Shown: positions 10,275 through 21,966, counted from the first letter of the stretch. The stretch: 64,000 bases of DNA from Brachypterus glaber (GCA_958510825.1 OY294044.1:103950893-104014892); one strand, 5' to 3'. Numbers and translations: made by a program. Notes: generated by a model from the letters alone, not told the origin.

Positions 10275-11470
10275 TATTATCCAGAAAAATCCTTAAAATG
10301 TCTCCAAATGCACACAACTAGCATTAATAATATATCCAGAAACATCCTTAAAATGTCCCCAAATGCACACAACTAGCATTAATAATATATTCAGAAACAT
10401 CCTTAAATGTCTCCAAATGCACACAACTAGCATTAATAATATATCCACAAACATCCTTAAAATGTCCCCGAATGCACACAACTATCATTAATAATATATC
10501 CAGAAACATCCTTAAAATGTCCCCAAATGCACACAACTAGCATTAATAATATATCCACAAACATCCTTAAAATGTCCCCAAATGCACAAAACTAGCATTA
10601 ATAATATATCCAGAAACATCCTTAAAATGTCTCCAAATGCACACAACTAGCATTAATAATATATCCAGAAACATCCTTTAATGTCCCCAAATGCACACAA
10701 CTAGCATTAATAATATATCCAGAAACATCCTTAAAATGTCCACAAATGCACAAAACTAGCATTAATAATATATCCAGAAACATCCTTAAAATGCACACAA
10801 CTAGCATTAATAATATATCCAGAAACATCCTTAAATGTCCCCAAATGCACACAACTAGCATTAATAATATATCCAGAAACATCCTTAAAATGTCCCCAAA
10901 TGCACAAAACTAGCATTAATAATATATCCAGAAACATCCTTAAAATGTCTCCAAATGCACACAACTAGCATTAATAATATATCCACAAACATCCTTAAAA
11001 TGTCCCCGAATGCACACAACTAGCATTAATAATATATCCAGAAACATCCTTAAAATATCCCCAAATGCACACAACTAGCATTAATAATATATCCACAAAC
11101 ATCCTTAAAATGTCCCCAAATGCACACAACTAGCATTAATATATCCAGAAACATCCTTAAATGTCCCCAAATACACACAACTAGCATTAATAATATATCC
11201 ACAAACATCCTTAAAATGTCCCCAAATGCACAAAACTAGCATTAATAATATATCCAGAAACATCCTTAAAATGTCTCCAAATGCACACAACTAGCATTAA
11301 TAATATATCCAGAAACATCCTTAAATGTCCCCAAATGCACACAACTAGCATTAATAATATATCCAGAAACATCCTTAAAAAGTCCCCAAATGCACACAAC
11401 TAGCATTAATAATATATCCAGAAACATCCTTAAAATGTCCACAAATGCACACAACTAGCATTAATAATAA
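10275..11470 (+). repeat. 55-bp minisatellite, about 22 units
   Basis: A tandem array whose unit reads AAATGCACACAACTAGC, ATTAATAATATATCC(A)GAAACATCC, TTAAAATGTCCCC. Most units are 55 bp; some are 54, and one near 10790 is shortened to about 40 by loss of the TGTCCCC segment. Diagnostic variants (CCACAAACATCC against CCAGAAACATCC, TGTCTCC against TGTCCCC) recur along the array, which points to multi-unit amplification. Open frames on the minus strand are a by-product of the period not disturbing the frame. Confidence 0.9.
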
Positions 11471-12078
11471 ATAAATTTCGCATAATTATTTCCATTTTTC
11501 TATCCATTCAGACAATTGCATGCTATTTTCGATATGTAATATATCCAACTATTGACCTGAATATCGTGCTATTCTCAAACAAAATAAATACTATTTTAAA
11601 ATATTTGTTTGCATCTAGTGCAAAAAATTTAAGCTTATTAGCGAGTCAAATTAAAGCAGTATATTTTCGATCTAAAATAGTTCATTATTAGCACGTATTT
11701 TCGATCGGTAATTTTTATGTCGTCCTAAATTTTATCAAATAAAGGCTTATATTAAGCATTAATTATTAAAAATGAAACCTATAAAAATAAAACCTTAAAT
11801 TAATATAATTATGAGTGCTTTAAGATGTACAATTATAGTCCATTTTTCATTTAATTTTTAAGAAATATTTTGAATTAACAAATAGTTATTCCATTTTTCT
11901 TGCTATATAAAAGTAAGTTTGGGATGCTATACCTGTACTAGACTCTCAATCTAGTTTTCTGTATATATTTACACTTATTCTACCAATTTTCCAACTCTGC
12001 CACTCAATTTTTCTATTTCCTAGCTCAACTGTGGACTTTCCTAACTCGAACGTGATTGGGGGGGTTACATCCCCTATA

Positions 12079-12179
12079 CTGCCCTATACTGCCACGTTTT
12101 CACGTCAACTTTGATGTAATATTTTAAAAACGCTGCTATGCGACAAATGGAGTTACTGCTTTATAGCGTAATAGGGCAG
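12079..12179. mobile_element. 101-bp TA-flanked MITE (CTGCCCTA... family)
   Basis: Ends CTGCCCTA and TAGGGCAG are flanked by TA. It is related in sequence and layout to 21471-21565: both contain an AGCAGTAACTCC-type segment and TGTAATATTTTAAAAACGCTGCTATG or its complement. Non-coding. Confidence 0.6.
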
Positions 12180-13202
12180 TATACCACTTTGCATTATACC
12201 TGGCCGTAGATAAGGGGATTTCGTTAGAGGGAACTAATTTTTGTAGTTTCCAGATATATGTACAGGATAGCACAAGGCAGAGCTGTAAGGTGTTGTCAAA
12301 AAAATTTTTAGCTTAAAAACAAAAAAAGTTCATGACTAAAAAAAAAGGTCCTACCCTTTCAAAAAAAAAAAGTTATCAAATTACACCTTCTGGTTATTTT
12401 TATTTTTCAAGGTTTGAGAATCTTTACTTTTATATTTCTTAATCTATAAAGTTTACAACTTTTTTCACAAGATTAACAATTTACAATTTTATTATTTTTA
12501 ACCCATGAAATATGCAAGTTTTATATTTTGAGACCACGAAATATGCAAGTTTTTTCAAAATTCCAACTTTTATATTTTTAATACATGAAATTTACCACTT
12601 TTTTCCCAAAATTAAAAATGTATTATTTTATTATGTTTATCCCATGACAAAATATGCAACTTTTATATTTTTAATCCATGAAATATGCAAAAAAAATTAT
12701 TCTAAGGTTTAAAAAGTCCAACTTTTATATTTTTGATTTCAAGATAGGTGGGGGCTCCCCCCCCCCATAGCTACGGCCCTGTATCTTGGGCATGAGCTAC
12801 TTTACTGAATCCTTTTACCTCTAGTTTTTTTTAGTCATTACTTTTATTTTGGGTAGTGGGAAAATTTGCAAAGGTATGTCTTTTGAATCCTATTTTTTTT
12901 ATATTTTTGGCAGTCGACAATTTTTTATTCAAGTTTTTTTTTTGGGAAATATTTTTGTTTTGCTGGTTGGGAATGTTTTTATTCGCTATATCCCCCACCA
13001 CAAAAACCTCAAAGCACCCCTGCATTCAATGGTTCAGAAGTAAAGCAATGCTAAATCGTTTTAAAATAAAGCATTGTTTTGTCAGTAAAAATCAACAGGT
13101 TCCCAAATATCTCTGTAAATAACTTGATCCTAAATAATTATATTAACTTACAATTTTATGCTGACGTTTCAATTAAGTTCTGCACTAAAATGACACTAAA
13201 AA

Positions 13203-13423
13203 TCACCAACTTTCACTCAATTTTTTTTTTTTAATAATTTTCGTAAACTCCAAATTATTTTTCGTAAAAACGCGCTCGGATTTCGCGAACTTGGCACACG
13301 ACCATTCGGCGTCGTTGTATTGGTAACACTGGGACGCACGTCGCGACGCGTCCTCGGCGTCTGGACCCACGCTGTTTCTTCCCATGCGTAGATAAAATCG
13401 CGTGGAAAAGACGATTTGCCCAA
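13203..13423 (-). other. CpG-rich patch, possible 5' exon or promoter
   Basis: Between about 13265 and 13410 GC content and CpG density rise sharply above surroundings that are nearly CpG-free (GGCGTCGTTG, CACGTCGCGACGCGTCCTCGGCGTC). On the minus strand an ATG at 13385 opens a 60-codon frame (starting MGRNSVGPDAEDASRRA), and an overlapping one starts at 13423. Neither protein is recognised. A CpG-dense, short, non-repetitive island could be an unmethylated first exon/promoter of a host gene or a captured fragment. No splice donor could be fixed. 12785-13200 holds nothing identified. Confidence 0.25.
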
Positions 13424-13549
13424 TTATAATTTTTCTAGTGAATTCTTGAGGTACACGTATAATATATATGTATATGTAAGGTGGGTGAGCTAATTATTGC
13501 CATGTTGGGATTTTTTGTTTTTTACTGCATTAATAGTTACTTATAATAC

Positions 13550-14209
13550 AAGGGCGAAAAGTTACATTTTTCGATTGAGTAGGTTTTTAGAAGCCGAGGG
13601 CCGGCCGATAGGGCCCGTGTATTATACAATATGTTTTATTCGATTGTTACTAATTATAATAAATTATTAAAATATACTTAATTTTAAATTGCAAAGAATA
13701 ATCCTTTTTACTGTCTTATAACTTATCTAGTTATCCAGGACAAAATGCTATCCAATCACATCGCTAATAAAACAATTGAATCGTTTCTTTTGCTTGCGGT
13801 TTCATTTTCAAATTAAAAAAGCTATAGTTGGTGTTTTGATTAATTTCTGTTAAACTGTGTCTGTTATGAAAAAATAATACTTCTGAAACCGTTCTATGAA
13901 TATCTTAAATATTGAAATTGATTTTACAGTTTTGTGTTTTTAATTTATTTTAGTGTATGAATACAGATTAATTGGTTAACATATATTTTGAGGTTATGTT
14001 GTAGAAGAAATTTTTATTTTGTATGAAATGATTATAATAACTGTATCTGGTCAAAAAGAACAGTTAGTTCAAGACCAAAAGGTCATATTTCTTTATAAAT
14101 ATTACAGTAAAGGTAAACCATCTTCTTTTAAAAAGCTTAAAAATAACAAGTTTTAGTTAGCGGGCGAAAAAAACCTTTTGGCCCTAGGGCCACAAAGTTC
14201 AACTTTTCG
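13550..14209. mobile_element. Inner foldback with GGGCGAAAAGTT ends
   Basis: GGGCGAAAAGTTACATTTTTCG at the left and CAACTTTTCGCCC at the right are inverted, and GGGCC-rich segments follow on both sides. Direct target duplications were not seen. No coding content. Confidence 0.35.
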
Positions 14210-14401
14210 CCCTTAAAACATAAACGAAAAGTGTCGCTTTTAGAGTCAATCGAATAAAAAATTTATTTGTAATCACCTGAAACTTTACTATATTAACAAT
14301 AATCTTTATTCCAATGGGTAAAAAATGAACAAACTAAGTCTCCAAAAAAATATTATTGCTTTTTAAAAAAGACTGCATACTGACAATATTAGGAACCCAT
14401 G

Positions 14402-14956
14402 TAATAATAATAATAATACATTTATTGAACCAATTAGCATAAAATAACAAAAAAAAAAAAAAAAAATACAATAATACCTAGGCTAATGAGTTCAAACGAC
14501 CAGATTAAGATTTGCATCTCATTCCTCCCCTGGCCCCGAAAATTGTAAAAAATGTTAGTAAACAGCAAAGTAAAGGGATCATACAATGGTAATTAAGTAT
14601 CTACACGTACTAATTAATATTTAACTATTTTGTTCATTTAGTAACCTGGCTTTAATTAGAAATTTAGCTCTAGAAGTCGAACTATTTTTTATATTTTGTG
14701 GTAGTTTAGAGTATAATGTATAAATATCAAACGTAAAAGATTTCCTAAAAAATTCCGTGTTACGTTCAGGTGGATCAATGAATCCTCTATGACGAGTAAG
14801 GATGTTATGAACATCATCTCTAAACCTAATTTTATTGTAAAGATAAGGTGGGGACTTAGTCCCAAATATTACCAGGGTACTGGCAATATTATTAAAGAAC
14901 AAACTTACAAAAAAACTAAAAGCCAAACCAAACCAAATATTGTGGCACAATAACAA
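14402..14956 (-). pseudogene. Non-LTR RT C-terminal fragment with (ATT)n tail
   Basis: The minus-strand frame to 14621 reads through PPYLYNKIRFRDDVHN, LTRHRGFIDPP, FFRKSFTFDIYTLYSKLP and QNIKNSSTS. The R..FF..SF......LP..IK block is the conserved C-terminal signature of another non-LTR lineage, different from 198-896. The 3' UTR ends in an (ATT)n tail at 14402-14425. Coding similarity is lost beyond about 14880 through a frameshift. The insertion is inside the TA-flanked transposon. Confidence 0.65.
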
Positions 14957-15834
14957 TTTCAGCTGTTTTTAGGCCCTTAATTAACAATTTGTCGTTGCAA
15001 GTAAGCTCCACGAACTCTTCATGTACGTATCGATTACAATCTCATATCGGCCTGGCGATTCTCTTTGAATAAAAATCAGAACTAGGATTCAGAACACTCT
15101 GATTTCTTTTTTGTTACTTTCTTTTCTTGTTGTTTTTTGTTTTTGTCATTTTTTGTTATCAACTTCTTCGCTACTTAGACAATAATCTCAAAAAAATACC
15201 TTTTCGCTTCTTTATTAAATGAAACACAATATGGGCCAAGAACGTGCATGCTTGTACCTACCTTATTACGTTCTTGCCCTGCAATAATCGATGCTACCCA
15301 GCTTGCGACAGTAAGAACAATTTTACAAGTTTTTAGAGCACGAAATACGAACTGCGTTTTTGTGCACGCCATTGCCACATGGATACAGACACATCATATT
15401 TACAGTGATCTTTTTTATATAACAAATAAACTAGCAATACCATCTGACACAGAGGACGAATTAACAAGTTTAAGAGGAGGTGGTAATATTAGGAACATGA
15501 CAATAATTGGCTCACCCACCTTATAATATACAATTTATATGATGCTTCTTATTGCATAATTTTCTCGAGATCTTCTGGCAAAAAAAAAATCAGCGACGCT
15601 GATTCAGAGTAGGTAAATAAATAAAGTATTTAGTATTTTTTGCTATTAGTTTGCTTTTTTTTTCTCATAACTTTAAGATATCGCCTTATAAATTCAGAAA
15701 AATTGTGTCTGAAAAATTACCACTTGGCAGGTATTATACCTAACAAATTTTCGGTTTTTAAATAATTAATAAGGTATAAATATATCTTTATTAATTACAT
15801 ATAAACAAAAATAATCCTAGTAAAATTGAACTTG

Positions 15835-16260
15835 GACAAGTTTCTTGACCAGAGTACTTGACAAAGTTCTTTGTAATTAGACAATTCTTGAGCAAGAGAA
15901 TTAATCAAGATTCTGTATCCAGACTTGGCAAGACTTTAGCAAGATTCTGGAAGCAGAGCGTTTAGCAATACTTTGTCAAGTCTGTTCGTCAAGTCTGTAG
16001 CAGATTCTTGGTCAAGAATCTTGACCTACACTAACAAGTACGATTTGATCATGATAGATATCGCTTTTCGATTTCTTGTCAATTTTTCTTGTTACATTCT
16101 TGCTCAAGACTTGTCCAAGAATCTTGAAGAATTATCTGTAGCAATTCTTTTACAATTCTTGAGCAAGAATCTGTAGACAGTATCTTGCGCCAGAATTGCC
16201 GAAATCTGGGTGCAGTTCAAGAATCTTGAGCCAGACTTGCTCAAGACTTGACAAAAATTG
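15835..16260. repeat. CAAG/CTTG-rich degenerate palindrome cluster
   Basis: About 425 bp packed with TTCTTG and CAAGA words in both orientations, including TTCTTGAGCAAGAA, CAAGAATCTTG and TCTTGCTCAAG-like palindromes, with AGACTTG/CAAGTCT between them. There is no fixed period; successive words are about 10-20 bp apart. Two larger half-arms (around 15840 and 16230) are roughly inverted, so it may be a foldback with internal amplification. No coding signal. 15530-15834 shows nothing. Confidence 0.55.
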
Positions 16261-16310
16261 TTACTAGAGAAGTTCTTATTCGTATAAAGTAGTCAATTAC
16301 TACTCTACTA

Positions 16311-16485
16311 TTATCCGTGCCTGAATTAAACTGCAGTGAATCATACCTAAAACGTATTATGCTTCTCTTGTATAAGGGATTCCCCTCAGGCGGAGTTACG
16401 CGAACCGCACCCGAACTGGTATGATCCTCGCTTTTTAGCACACTTTCGCAAATGAGTAACTGCAGTATAATTCAGACACGGATAA
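16311..16485. mobile_element. 175-bp MITE, TTATCCGTG ends
   Basis: TTATCCGTGCCTGAATTA at the left and TAATTCAGACACGGATAA at the right form inverted ends of about 30 bp that include a shared CTGCAGT. Non-coding. 16500-16940 shows nothing recognisable. Confidence 0.5.
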
Positions 16486-16939
16486 TAATTATAATAAAAA
16501 AGAATAACTTCTAGTCTCCGTCAGGTTCTCATTTTTCAGATACGATGTTCCGGAATGTACAAGGCAATATATTTTTTTACTACTAGTTAAACAAAAAAAA
16601 AACTATGATAGTCTAGGTGCAATAACAGTTATTTGTATATTTAGTATAAAATGAATTTTTGTATTAATAAATAAATAAAAAATAAATAAACCTGTAATAC
16701 TTTTCTCCTCGTTTCCTCACTTTAAGGCTGCAAAGAGTTTGTTAAACTAAATTAAGTGCAAGCGTGTACAGTGATTCATGTAACTTGTTACCTATTTTAG
16801 AAGTTTTATCGGATCTTTAAAAATTAAATTATGGAAATCTAGTTTTATTAAATTTAATTTTAAAACAAAATTAGGGCATTCAGATTAATGGTTAAATACG
16901 AAACAACTATTTTTCTTTTTGTTGCAATAAGAAGTCTAG

Positions 16940-16989
16940 AAAGGGCAGCCCCCCCCCCTAGGAGCGTTACGTAATACTTGAACGTTCCC
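16940..16989. mobile_element. Terminus of a Harbinger-like MITE (GGGAACGTTCAAG family)
   Basis: TTACGTAATACTTGAACGTTCCC, followed by TTA, is the right end of the family seen complete at 33687-33837 and 34061-34260. The left side is lost in a run of C. Confidence 0.45.
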
Positions 16990-17023
16990 TTATGTAGTAT
17001 TTCAGTGGACTAGTTATACCAAC

Positions 17024-17350
17024 ATTCATTCATTCATAATATCTTGTGTTTCATTCATTATCCAACTAAACAAATTTGGTAGCCCTGATCTTTTTTCCGC
17101 TTTGTTGTCAAGTTTATTTTGTATAGATAAGGACATAACATAATATTCTACAAATATTATGCATCAAATAATTAAAATTTTCTATCAGAGTAACATAATT
17201 CATGGAAGAGACCCTAAAAATTGTTTATTCCTTGTGTTTTACCAAGACCTTGCATTAAAATTGGAAAAGTCGCCCCCTTACGCATGCGCATTAGCATTAC
17301 ATGGAATTCGCAAATTATGAATGAAACATCAAGAAATTATTATGAATGAA
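17024..17350. mobile_element. Foldback with ATTCATTCATAATATCTTG arms
   Basis: Left arm ATTCATTCATTCATAATAT then TTGTGTTTCATTCAT; right arm ATGAATGAAACATCAAG then ATTATTATGAATGAA. The arms are inverted over about 40 bp with a 250-bp spacer. Non-coding. Confidence 0.5.
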
Positions 17351-17535
17351 CTTTTTATCGGTAAGTAAAATTTTTTGCAAATACGAAACAACGGCAACAG
17401 TTTGAGAACTTTAATTTGTTACATAATAGGCTATAGTAATAATATTAACTATACATGTTATTCTTTAATGGCGATTTCTCCCATTAGATTAGACAGGGAG
17501 AAAAGTTCTACCCAAAAAGGATAGAAGACATACAT

Positions 17536-17624
17536 ACACTCCCACTTCCACCCAACCAAACAAATTCTGTATTTGTTCTTTGTTGAACAAATACAATATT
17601 TACTTGGCCGGCGAAAAGTGTAAG
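17536..17624. repeat. Hairpin, first of a related pair
   Basis: A CCAACCAAACAAATTCTGTATTTGTT arm is inverted against AACAAATACAATATTTACTTGG. It is related to the better preserved hairpin at 17725-17816. Confidence 0.5.
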
Positions 17625-17724
17625 AATTTAATTTTTATTAAAAAAATTACTGGCGCCATCTAAATTTTAGTAGAATTATCTTATTCTACAGATTCACATT
17701 AGCTATGTTCGTTCGTACCGCTCA

Positions 17725-17816
17725 GTGCTACACTTTCCGGCCAACCAAATAAATACTGTATTTGTTGTATGAAAAACTAATACAGTATTTATTTGGTTGG
17801 CTGGAAAGTGTAGCAC
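17725..17816. repeat. 92-bp near-perfect hairpin (CAACCAAATAAATACTGTATT)
   Basis: Arms GTGCTACACTTTCCGGCCAA... and ...TTGGCTGGAAAGTGTAGCAC are almost perfect complements with a very short loop. It is probably a tiny MITE, and the 17536-17624 hairpin is a diverged relative 100 bp away. Confidence 0.65.
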
Positions 17817-18173
17817 AAATGAGATAGAGATAGGGTAGACGTCTTTTGTTTCATAATTCTAGTTGTAGAGATCTCCATTTTGCTCTCATATTTTACAGTG
17901 TAGGCCCTGCCAAATGACTTTTAATCTCCTTTCGAAACACGACGAAATTCCTGGGCTTGGAGGTTAAGTATTTGGTTTATAAGGCATAACTTTTCCAATC
18001 AAATCTTGAGCGCTAATTAATAGCTTTTTAAACTACATTATAATGATAATTATCATTTACTGTTAAGATTCAAAATTCAATATATATTTATGCTTAAAAA
18101 TTAAATTTTTTTTGCACATGTCATAAAAATATATATCATTATAAATAAATAATAATATATAAGTACATAACTA

Positions 18174-19031
18174 CACTGTAAAAACTGCATGTAAAATAAT
18201 GTAAAAATACATGAATTTACATAGTACGGAATTTTAAATTTACTATTCCGGACTATTCATAATTCATGAATTTATGTAAAAGAATCTAAAATAATGTAAA
18301 ATAATGTAAAAGAATGGAAAATAATGTAAAAGAATGTAAAATAATGTAAAAATATATATTTCAATTGATTTACATATTTTTACATGATTTTACAATGTCG
18401 GGCTATGTTATTTTAAGACGCGCGTGCGCTTTGGACAATAACCAAGAAGGCGTCGCATCATAAGACGGACCGTTTAATATTGTTATTGTTAGAGAGATAG
18501 CGACACATGCTGCTAGGTTAAAGTGTTAAAAGTGTAAAAAAAGGTAAATATTATTTATGTACGATATTTAAATGCTTTATTTGTGGCCTAAAATTTACGT
18601 TCATTATAAATTACGATCTTTATCAACCAATAGATCTTTAAAGAAAGATGTAAGCAGTTTATACTCGTATTAAGGGTGCATATCGTTTGGTTTATTAAAC
18701 CAAATAAACTTTACGATATTTTAAAAAAGCTTTGACACAGAGACTTGTAATTTGGAACAAACATTTTCTAAGTAGTAAATATTTTTTTCAAATTTCAAGC
18801 CCAAACCATTTTTAGCGTTCCGCTCTATGCAAAATATTACCATTCTGGACTATGTAATTTTTACCGTTCCGGTGTATGCAAAATATTACCATTATGGACT
18901 ATGTAATTTTTACTGTTCCGGTCTACGCAAAACATTACCATTACGGACTATGTAATTTTTACCATTCGGGTCTATGGCAACATATTACCATTTACGGGCT
19001 ATGTAATTTAATGTAATTAATTTTTACCGTG
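18174..19031 (+). mobile_element. ~860-bp TA-target MITE, copy A
   Basis: Starts CACTGTAAAAACTGC and ends TTTTTACCGTG, with TA on both sides. Internal landmarks are an ATGTAAAA-rich repeat block, GACGCGCGTGCGCTTTGGAC, TTATTGTTAGAGAGATAGCGAC, ACCAATAGATCTTTAAAG, and four or so repeats of GGACTATGTAATTTTTACC near the right end. There is no open frame of note. Copies B (26468), C (27700, inverted) and D (51911, inverted) match it along most of their length. Confidence 0.8.
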
Positions 19032-19099
19032 TATATAAAATCACATTTAGGATCACATTTAAAGTACAAAATTCACATTTAAAAATTCTTCAACTGAAT

Positions 19100-19818
19100 A
19101 AAACGCATGTTGGATTAAGATTTTTTTGATTTTTACCTTAAAAGGGATCATATCCATTTCTTTTAATTCGTTTGGTAGTTTATTCCACATTTTAGGTCCA
19201 TAATATAAGTACCTACTTTAGATTTTTCTAATCTCTGAAAGTCTATGCAAATATTACCCCTATTTCTAGTTTCATATTGGTGAGTATAATTATTGAAACT
19301 ATTTCTGTTTGTTTTTACATAGATTAGGCACTCATAGATATACCTACTAGGTAAGGTAAGTATGTTTAACCCTGTTGAAAATGACGGGTTTGTGCACCAT
19401 TTATACCAGCCCAGACCCGTCATTTTCAACAGGGAACTCCTTAAACTTGTATTTTACATCAGCTCTGTACCCTAATCCTGACAGTACTCAAACAGCTCTC
19501 CGTTGTAACCCGAAAACTCTGTCAGCGTTTGGACAGTGCCCCCATATTGGCATTACCCTGATCAACCACTTTTTTTAGATTTTTTAAGAGAAAAATTGCT
19601 CTAGTAATTTTTTTAGATATAATGCCAACATGCTTCGCAAAGGTTAAGCATGGGTCCAAGTGAATTCCAAGGAATTTAACATATCTTTGCTTCTCATCTA
19701 CTGTCAACTGTCTTAATGAGAAAATAATGTGGTCTGTTTTTGAGGCAGTGAGAGTCAGTTTGTTCGATGTAAATTGTTTAGAAAAACTCGACATAATATG
19801 TGTAAAAGACCTATGTTA
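19100..19818 (-). pseudogene. Non-LTR RT C-terminal region, frameshifted, with hairpin insertion
   Basis: Minus strand from 19818: NKLTLTASKTDHIIFSLRQL, then KFLGIHLDPCLTFAKHV. After a frameshift come WGHCPNADRVFGLQRRAV, a TGA, and GLGYRADVKYKFKEF. After the 19370-19434 hairpin come LNILTLPSRYIYECL, ETRNRGN and a final frameshift. It aligns by eye with 198-896 and 44339-44893. At least two frameshifts, one stop and one insertion show it is old. Confidence 0.7.
19370..19434. repeat. 65-bp hairpin insertion (CCCTGTTGAAAATGACGGGT)
   Basis: Two 20-bp arms, CCCTGTTGAAAATGACGGGT and its complement, flank a short TGCACCATTTATACC-type loop. It interrupts the RT remnant. A half copy with the same loop and right arm lies at about 31757-31800, so this is a mobile hairpin rather than a local accident. 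Confidence 0.55.
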
Positions 19819-19820
19819 TA

Positions 19821-21455
19821 CAGGGTGATCAGTAACTGCCATGCCAAAATTAAAGAGGTGATTCTAGATCCAAAAATATGAAAAAAAGTTTCTATAAAGG
19901 GTGGTCCGGAAATGAGTCTTAAGGCAGCTACGGCCCTTCGAAGATGACATATTGAATGGGGAACAAATAAGAGCATCAATAAAATTTTAATGCTTCAAGG
20001 TGATTTTTCATTTTAAACTGAGCAAAAAAGTATTCTTTACCAAAACACCTAAATTTATTATTAAAGGAGTAATAGCTTTTAAAAAGTAATGTTTTGGTGA
20101 CACAAAATGTTACTTCCTCTTAATTTGATTTTTTTTTTTGAAAACGGTTGCTCCTACAGTGTTACACTATATAACATTTTTTTGGTATTTTTACTCAAAA
20201 AATCTATATTTTTTATAAAAAATCCAAAAAAACTACACATAAAAAAGTTTGGGGCTAAAATGTGTCAAGCTTCACATATTTTGTCCGTCTAGGCATGCTT
20301 CTGGATAAATTAAACAAAAAATTGACATAAACTTATTGCCCTTATTAATACTAGTATACATGCGAAGCCCGTCGCTATAGCTTAAAGGGTACCAGAGTTA
20401 TTAATTAAAAACCTTATTTTTATAGAGGAAAGTCACCTAATTTCGGATACCTTTTACAATGTATTCAATATTTAATACTCGGTATTACTTTTTGATATTT
20501 TTTTTATATAACCAGATACAACTTATTATAGCGAACCATGATTTATTATAAAAGTAATTTTATTACAGTTTATTTTTTCCAAAAAACACGGTTAAAAAAA
20601 ATCAGCGCATTTTTGTGCATTTGAAAAAGGGCTCCTAATTTCGGACATATCCGAAAAAAATTTTTCAAGAGTAGATCCTGATCCCATTGCTTATGTTTCT
20701 TGTTATTCCTTCACATTTAAGACTTAATTTAATCATTAAGCGATTTTCTACGAAATACTATAGGAACTATAATTTTAGATTCCCAATTTCGAATATCTTA
20801 GTATCTTAGGTAATTTTCGTTTTTTCAAAATTGTGTATCTTAGTTTGTTGTATCATTATAAAAATAATAATTAATGGTTGGTTATCCTGAATAATAATTA
20901 CCTTGCGGATATCCGAAATTGGGAATCAAATGCACAAAAATGGTCTATCCAAAATTAGGCAACTTTCTGCTTTTTAGATTAGAAATTTGTAGAATGTTTA
21001 CGTTTTCAAATTGCTTAATTATGAATAGTGGATCAACTTAACTAACATCATAACTTACCCAAGACAGAATCACGAACTTTTATAACGATTATTCATAAAA
21101 TAAACAAGCATAATAATGCAACTAAGCACAAAACTGCCATTTGCAATATAAACGATTTGTGCTGCCATTTAAAGGGGAGAAGCTCTACCGTTATCATATT
21201 ACAGGACGGATTTAGTTTGACTTTTGGCTTCGCATAAAAGTAGGTTTCTGTTTACCTTTGCAGACAGTATCTTAAATACACTACTATCCGAAATTTGGAA
21301 ACCATCCGAAATTAGGCGCATTTCCTCTACAATTTTAAAGGGCAGTAGCTCCCTTAGGGCTCATTTCCGAACCAACCTTTAAAGGAACTTTTTGTGATAC
21401 TTTTGGATGTAGGATCACCTCTTAAATTTTGACATGCCAGTTATTGATCACCCTG
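19821..21455. mobile_element. 1.6-kb TA-flanked foldback, CAGGGTGATCAGTAACTG ends
   Basis: Ends CAGGGTGATCAGTAACTG and CAGTTATTGATCACCCTG with TA on each side. The arms stay related far inwards (AAAGGAACTTTTTGTG-type, GGCAGTAGCTCCCTTA, TAGAGGAAA, CCTAATTTCGGATA). Several internal copies of TAATTTCGGA and its complement occur between 20430 and 21320. Parts match 43430-43850 and 45976-47148 (ACTTCCTCTTAATT, CGGTTGCTCCTACAGTGTTAC). No coding region. Confidence 0.6.
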
Positions 21456-21470
21456 TATATAAGACCTATA

Positions 21471-21565
21471 CTCCCCTACTACGCTAGAAAGCAGTAACTC
21501 CATAGCAGCGTTTTCAAAATATTACATCAGAGTTGACAGAGTTGAGTTCTAGCGTAGTAGGGCAG
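21471..21565. mobile_element. 95-bp TA-flanked MITE (CTCCCCTACTACGCTAG)
   Basis: CTCCCCTACTACGCTAGAA and TTCTAGCGTAGTAGGGCAG are inverted ends with TA on each side. Same family as 12079-12179. 21570-21965 is otherwise featureless AT-rich DNA. Confidence 0.65.
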
Positions 21566-21966
21566 TATATGTCTGTATAAGTCTGATGGTAAAATGTTTG
21601 ACCAAGTTGAGAAATGTTTTGGTAAGTTGAAAAATTGCTGGGTTACTTGAAGAAAAATTTTTGGGTAAAGCATTTTTTTTTTGAGATGTGAGGAACTTTT
21701 TTTTTAGTCATCAACATTTTTGCTAAGGTAAAGTAAAGACAGACAACAGTTGGTAAATTTGGGTTTCTGAGTTAGTAAATTTTCATACCATCCCCCCCAA
21801 CCAGGCACACTTATATCGCAAAAAACTGGGAGGTAAAAATAAAAACTCTAAACAGATTTTTAATTTTTTCAGTGGTGTAAATTAACTTTTTATAATGTAG
21901 GTTAAAATAATTTGACAAGCTAGGTCAATTGGACTAGGTAAAATAAATAATATTTAACATAAAAAC

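Larger units (their letters stand above)
9911..12781. mobile_element. Possible hAT-type termini CAGGGCCGTAG...CTACGGCCCTG
   Basis: CAGGGCCGTAGAC at 9911 and TAGCTACGGCCCTG ending at 12781 are inverted and match the typical start of Ac/Tip100-type hAT elements. An internal variant (CTGGCCGTAGATAAGG) lies at about 12200. The 8-bp flanks do not match, so these may be ends of two or three different decayed elements. The interval includes the 55-bp minisatellite and a MITE. The rest (11470-12075 and 12290-12720) is AT-rich debris. Confidence 0.3.
13479..15521. mobile_element. 2.0-kb TA-flanked transposon with AGGTGGGTGAGC inverted ends
   Basis: The left end AGGTGGGTGAGCTAATTATT and right end ...ATTGGCTCACCCACCT are inverted over about 30 bp with TA on both sides (13477-13478 and 15522-15523). 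No transposase was recognised. The body contains a smaller inverted structure (13550-14209) and a non-LTR tail (14402-14956). A 92-codon frame at 15248-15526 runs into the right terminus and has no recognised domain. The TA target suggests Tc1/mariner-type mobilisation. Confidence 0.55.

Noticed and set aside
10293..11454. Minus-strand frames of 61-86 codons in the minisatellite
   Set aside because: They are translations of a 55-bp tandem repeat in several frames, with no domain or codon bias.
15248..15526. 92-codon plus-strand frame and its minus-strand overlap at 15175-15378
   Set aside because: No domain recognised; the frame runs into a transposon terminus. Left as unassigned.
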